64,000 nucleotides of DNA, taken from the NCBI GenBank assembly GCA_950106755.1, contig OX467084.1:34847213-34911212 (forward strand), read 5' to 3'. The stretch's first letter is position 1, and each line of letters begins with the position of its first letter. This document shows positions 59,901 to 64,000 of this stretch, one piece after another. The DNA is from Climacium dendroides. Lineage: Eukaryota > Streptophyta > Bryopsida > Hypnales > Climaciaceae. The notes under the pieces are model-generated. The model saw only the letters and a program-made list of their open reading frames with translations, made no database searches and was not told where the DNA came from. The position numbers were made by a program, and so were the translations under genes.

Positions 59901-61932
59901 ATGATGGTGGTTTTAGGCAAGGTGTGGATTTGGGTGTACCCACCTTACTTCAAGTCATTGTTGTATTGGTATTACCTTAAAGTTTTGGTAACAAAGATTT
60001 GAAAGGGACCTAAGTACATCTCATATAATACCAATTCATCACTACTTCAAATATTGACAAAAATCATTCATGTATTATTTATAATTATTTTCATAAATCT
60101 ATTAATTTTAGTTTAATTTTTCTAAAGTAGGATAAGCAATGCTGAATGCAATTTTGTGATAAGGTCCAAATTCTACACTAAAAGACTTTACTTTCTTTCC
60201 AAAAAATAAATTATATATAATTAATGCATTTATATATAATTCAAAAAATCCTCTACAATTAAAGATTGGTGATGTTATATCTAGTTTATTCAAGGTTTAT
60301 TTAGAAAAATAATCTGGCATGATTCAATTATAATACTACTTGAATTTAGATTCAATTAGTCAAGGTTATAAATATGGAATAATACATAAATGACAGGCAT
60401 GTGGATGAAGAAATCAATGGTGTTAAGACTTTATATGAAGGCAGAGAAAAGACCATTTTAAATGAAAGAGATGATGCTTTGGCTAAACTTATAGCCATGC
60501 AAAAGGTTAAGTTCTTTTGTTTTCAATAAGTTGACCTATATAAACTTATTTATTATATACATTTTTGTATGTCGAGTTTGAAGATTTAATTGAAAATAGA
60601 AATATCATATGAGTCAAGAAATGCCTCCCTTCATTTCCTTCTCCTTTCAATTCTAATCTTAGAAATTACATTGTAATTAAAAATAATTCATTTGTCCTTC
60701 TCAAAGTTGTTATATAATTATAATTTTTAAAATTTATTTTTATACTTTTGGCAGAAATTAGAAAATGCAGAAGCGTCTGCTACCATTGCAATGCAAGCTC
60801 ATTTTGAATCAACTAAATTGATGGAGGTATTTTTATTTTTGACTCAAGGTTACCATCCTTTAAGAAAAATGAAGGAAAAATCACTTACCATAGTTATTGA
60901 ATATCATACAAGTTAATAGCATACAAGTTTTACATATGTATGCAGTTAACATGTTATTATATACATATGAATCATTTCTATAACAAATCTAATGTAGTTT
61001 TTAATATGTAATTGTTATGGTGACTATATTTAAATCATTACATTATATTTATTAAGGCCCAATACCTTTGATATTTTAATATTTAAGGATGACTTAAATG
61101 AAAATATATTTATTTATATTTTTCATGCAAAATGCTTACAATTTCAAATTTTTGAAACCCAAGTCTTCAAATTCCATTACCTTTTTTTACTTCTTTGCCA
61201 AATAATTTTACATAACACTAAAGAATGTAGTTTGAAGTTTGAAAATTTCATAGCTATTTTATAGATAGAAAATCAAAATTATTAAAAACCTTTTAAAGTT
61301 CAAAAATCAACACATCATATATGTTTAAAAATTATATTTGAACTTGGTTTATTTGGCTTATATGGTAGGCAAAAGAACAAAAGATAAACATGACTTTGAT
61401 TCAAAAAGATATTCTTATTGAAGATTTGAAAAGGAAGGTTTTAGAAGTAGAAGCAAAATTGCACTCTAAGGATTTGGCAGTGGAAGCTCAAAAAGCAATC
61501 TCTATTGCAAAGGTTCACATTCATATTTTCAATTTTAAATCATTCATTTAATACTTATACCTAGTCATGAAATATTTGTTTTACTTGTGATATGATAATC
61601 ATATCAAAATATATCTAAAAAAGAATCTAATTATCCTTTGAATAATAGTATGGGATGTATGAAGTGTTTTGAGTGAAGATTGAATAATTTATAATACTAT
61701 AATGTATAAGTTAAATATAAAATCATTACTAGTGCTAAAAGAATTTAATATTAAATAGTTGTTTGGATTGAAAAGTATGAATTTAATTTTAAAAAATGAA
61801 CTTTTTGTTCACATCCGCCTTCAAAAAGAATTGGAGTTCTTCTATTCTTTATTAATCCAATTTTGAATGTGTTGTTTATATTAGGTGGAACAATTGGGAA
61901 AAGTATTGGAAGAACTACGTGAAGTGGCATAG
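47949..61932 (+). CDS. LRRCC1: LRRCC1-like leucine-rich-repeat and coiled-coil centrosomal protein
   Basis: Seventeen exons: 47949-48051, 49771-50122, 51105-51927, 52720-52989, 53672-53866, 54315-54437, 54620-54708, 55328-55475, 56972-57025, 57157-57213, 57709-57972, 58475-58627, 59126-59277, 60397-60505, 60755-60826, 61369-61512, 61885-61932. All junctions are GT-AG and in phase, giving 1051 residues; from memory the human protein is about 1030. Residues 35-220 form SDS22-like leucine-rich repeats (LQTLSLHGNQIEKIDGL, LVTLNLSSNRI, LKVLNLSNNHI) ending in a cap with NPIC, YR and LQSLDG, as in LRRCC1. Then comes an Asn/Ser-rich region and, from about residue 440, almost continuous coiled coil. 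Known LRRCC1 is a centriole-lumen and basal-body protein; here a role in blepharoplast or flagellar basal bodies of sperm is inferred. Exons 7-8 and the 55475 donor are the least certain. Confidence 0.85.
52411..52719 (+). other. Unusually long open stretch in intron 3 of the LRRCC1-like gene
   Basis: This 309-bp part of intron 3 stays open in the same frame and runs straight into exon 4. It encodes aromatic and basic residues unlike the rest of the protein. An acceptor at 52719 and the absence of LRRCC1-like character argue that it is intron. Retention would add a segment without breaking the frame only if an upstream acceptor existed. Confidence 0.3.
55603..55869. mobile_element. Foldback MITE, copy 2 (267 bp), in intron 8
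   Basis: The same CATCACAAAG...CTTTGTGATG ends and the same inner words as copy 1 (CAACAGTTATC, GGGTTCACACGTTAATT). It lies in intron 8 (55476-56971) of the LRRCC1-like gene, so the family inserts in or near genes. Confidence 0.85.
56254..56406. repeat. Near-perfect hairpin with 73-bp arms in intron 8
   Basis: Arms 56254-56326 and 56334-56406 are almost exact reverse complements around a 7-nt loop. Each arm contains two related copies of AGTTACTATTCAT. The intron RNA would fold into a long hairpin. It could be a MITE without clear flanks, or a source of small RNA. Confidence 0.85.
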
Positions 61933-61956
61933 ACATATTTTCTAGTAATTGACACC

Positions 61957-62690
61957 ATGTATCTTGGCCCTTGAAGTCGTGATGTCATTTTTTTCCATTA
62001 AAAAAATATTCAAAGCTACCATTTCTATTGCAATGAGAGTTTTTTTTATTTTTAATTATTATTTTTTCAAATCTAACTATAGGACTTTGCACTAGACTAG
62101 TATAAACATGTGCAGATGAAATTTCATAAACTTTGACAATATAGATAGCATGGTTTTTGTTATCCATGATTTTTTTCCTTGCGTGATAAGATTATACTTT
62201 TTTGCACTACAAATTTTGAATTTAAATTTTTTATGGCGATTAATTGATTTGAAAGTCTAGTGATTTTTTTAAAAATCCTTTAGTTTTCATTCTTTAAAAA
62301 ATTGCTAAATAGAAGTTGGCTTAAAATAACTAAAAATGTTATGATTGCCTACAAAATAAGAAGTTCTATAACTTTCACATCAATAATCAAAATGGAATGA
62401 ATCAAAACTTTCTTTGTAGACAAAAATATAATTTATGAGAAAAAAAATTTTAAATTTGCATTTCAAGTTTTTGAGTTTCCTTTTTGTTGCCTAAGCTCAA
62501 ACAATTTATACTTAGAAAGCATAATTTTGCTCTAACTTGTGCATATATTGAAATAAAATTATATTCTCTGAAAGTGTATTTTTCTATCTTAATAAAACGT
62601 TCCAAAAAATTGTGCCAAAAATTGAAATCATATCCCTTTAAAATTATGTTGGTAAGGAAATATTGCTTTGCTATTTAATTTGAATAATAT
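61957..62690 (+). repeat. Copy of the dispersed CCCCTAAAGG-family element downstream of the LRRCC1-like gene
   Basis: It shares ACCATTTCTATTGCAATGAG, CAAATCTAACTATAGGACTT, GCACTAGACTAGTATAAAC and a far-end ATAACTTTCACATCAATAAT with copies at 20.3, 24.7 and 30.1 kb. The ends are degraded. It begins about 25 bp after the stop codon, so it may supply the 3' UTR. Confidence 0.6.
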
Positions 62691-64000
62691 TATTTTAAAA
62701 ATTAATTAAATAAATTTTTTGGAGCAAATGAAACCAATTCATCCCACAAGTGTCAATGCAAGCTCCACCACATTGAGAAGTATCCACTAGTGCCATTAGT
62801 GAAAAGGGTAGAAGGCACTTATTAAAAAAGGATTAGAATTTTTTTGGTAGAGGATTAAAACTTGTTTCTTCAATATATTTTAATTTCATTGTATTTTGAT
62901 TACCATTTGTGACTATTAAAAAGAAGTCCCATTTAAAAAATTATTTTTATTTTAGTTTTAGTTCTTATTTTAGTTTTAAAATTCTTAATTTTCTATTTTT
63001 CTACTTTTTCATTTCTACATACAATGCATACATACTCGTCTTTTGGGATACTCTAGATAAAATTTAGAAAATAATGGGACTAAAATAAACTATCCCATTG
63101 CAGGTAGAATGACTAGTGCAATATGATATTGCTATCCAAAATATGTAGGAATAAACTTCAATGTTAGACAAGCAACAAGAATCAATTGGAAAATTAAATT
63201 TTGGACTTCATATGATTTTTTTTAGAATTAACAAAAAGATATTCTATTTTAAATTGTAAAAACACTTATCAATTTAAAAAAATAGCTATTATAGAACTTC
63301 TACCAACCCATGCCCAACTTAATATATGCCCAATCTAGTCTATGATGAACTCTATACCAATACCAATTTCTATTACTAGAATAAATTGATTTGATACAAT
63401 TTGAGCTTAAAGTGAATTGATGAGTATATAATTAAGGCATAGATTCTACCCATTCCAAACATATATTCTCTTCATTTCATACAATCAACTTCCTAAAGTA
63501 AGCAATTAATGCCTGTATTTGTATTTTCTTTTTTCCAATGCAAACCTAGAATGAAATTTTTTTTCCTATGTTTGGAATGAGAATTTGGACTAAAATGGTC
63601 TATTTTTATCGATATTTTGAGAAGAAAGAATTTTTTATTACAATTATCATAAAACATAATATTCTTGATTGGAAATGAGTGTCCTACAACAGCAATGCAA
63701 CAAGAATATAATTGTGTTACAATGGCCCACAATACATGGGCAAGATTGCATACAAGATGTTCAATAGATAAAGGAGCCTTGATTCAAGGAAAACAAAAGG
63801 GCTCATGCCATGAAGGTCAAGAAACAGTGGAACTACGGTTTTCAACGACCAGGAATATACTGTATGACACTCACACAAGATCCATATGACCAAAATAGAG
63901 CAGCTAGTGGGTTTACACAACCCATGTATCCATCGGTATGAGCTTTCACAAATGAAACGCAAGATTCTTACCATTGTGTAATACTCGTGAAATTAAGTGA
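62691..64000. other. AT-rich DNA to the window edge, no gene recognised
   Basis: Mostly AT-rich. The last 350 bp are somewhat less so and have open frames on both strands (63,665-63,889 and 63,717-63,974) with no motif I recognise. They could be the edge of another gene or transposon that continues outside the window. Confidence 0.5.

Overview
The window looks like nuclear DNA of a land plant that still makes flagellated sperm, such as a bryophyte, lycophyte, fern, cycad or Ginkgo. Three lines support this. A clear HY5-type bZIP gene and a plant DUF7086 gene indicate a land plant. A complete 17-exon gene for a homologue of LRRCC1, a centriole-associated protein, suggests an organism that builds centrioles. 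AT-rich introns, long gene-poor stretches and many decayed transposons are normal for a large plant genome. I cannot name the species.

Layout. 1-1.9 kb is AT-rich intergenic DNA. 1.92-6.01 kb holds a GC-rich promoter/leader and the HY5 gene (4 coding exons, + strand). 6.0-11.7 kb is AT-rich with no recognised gene. About 11.8-24.3 kb is one decayed Ty3/gypsy LTR retrotransposon, in the order gag with two CCHC knuckles, aspartic protease, a DNMT3/DRM-type cytosine-5 DNA methyltransferase domain, reverse transcriptase, RNase H, integrase and a PHD finger. Its RNase H is split by a 3.7-kb CACTA-type DNA transposon (18675-22385), whose removal restores the reading frame. 24.3-35 kb is a repeat graveyard with a ~212-bp foldback, a small CACTA MITE and several copies of a ~0.95-kb terminal-inverted-repeat element. 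35.0-37.93 kb holds a second GC-rich promoter and a three-exon DUF7086 gene. 38-47.9 kb is again repeats: foldback MITEs, more copies of the ~0.95-kb element and a 45-bp tandem repeat. 47.95-61.93 kb is the LRRCC1-like gene, with foldback elements in one intron. 62-64 kb holds a repeat copy and unrecognised AT-rich DNA.

The three host genes lie on the + strand, are far apart, each have their own introns and show no sign of working together. HY5 is a light-signalling transcription factor, DUF7086 is uncharacterised, and the LRRCC1-like protein is a coiled-coil protein expected at centrioles or basal bodies. The most unusual item is the retrotransposon, which combines a DNA methyltransferase between protease and reverse transcriptase with a PHD finger after the integrase. 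This copy is dead, and most of its stop codons fit C-to-T changes in CAA, CAG or CGA codons.
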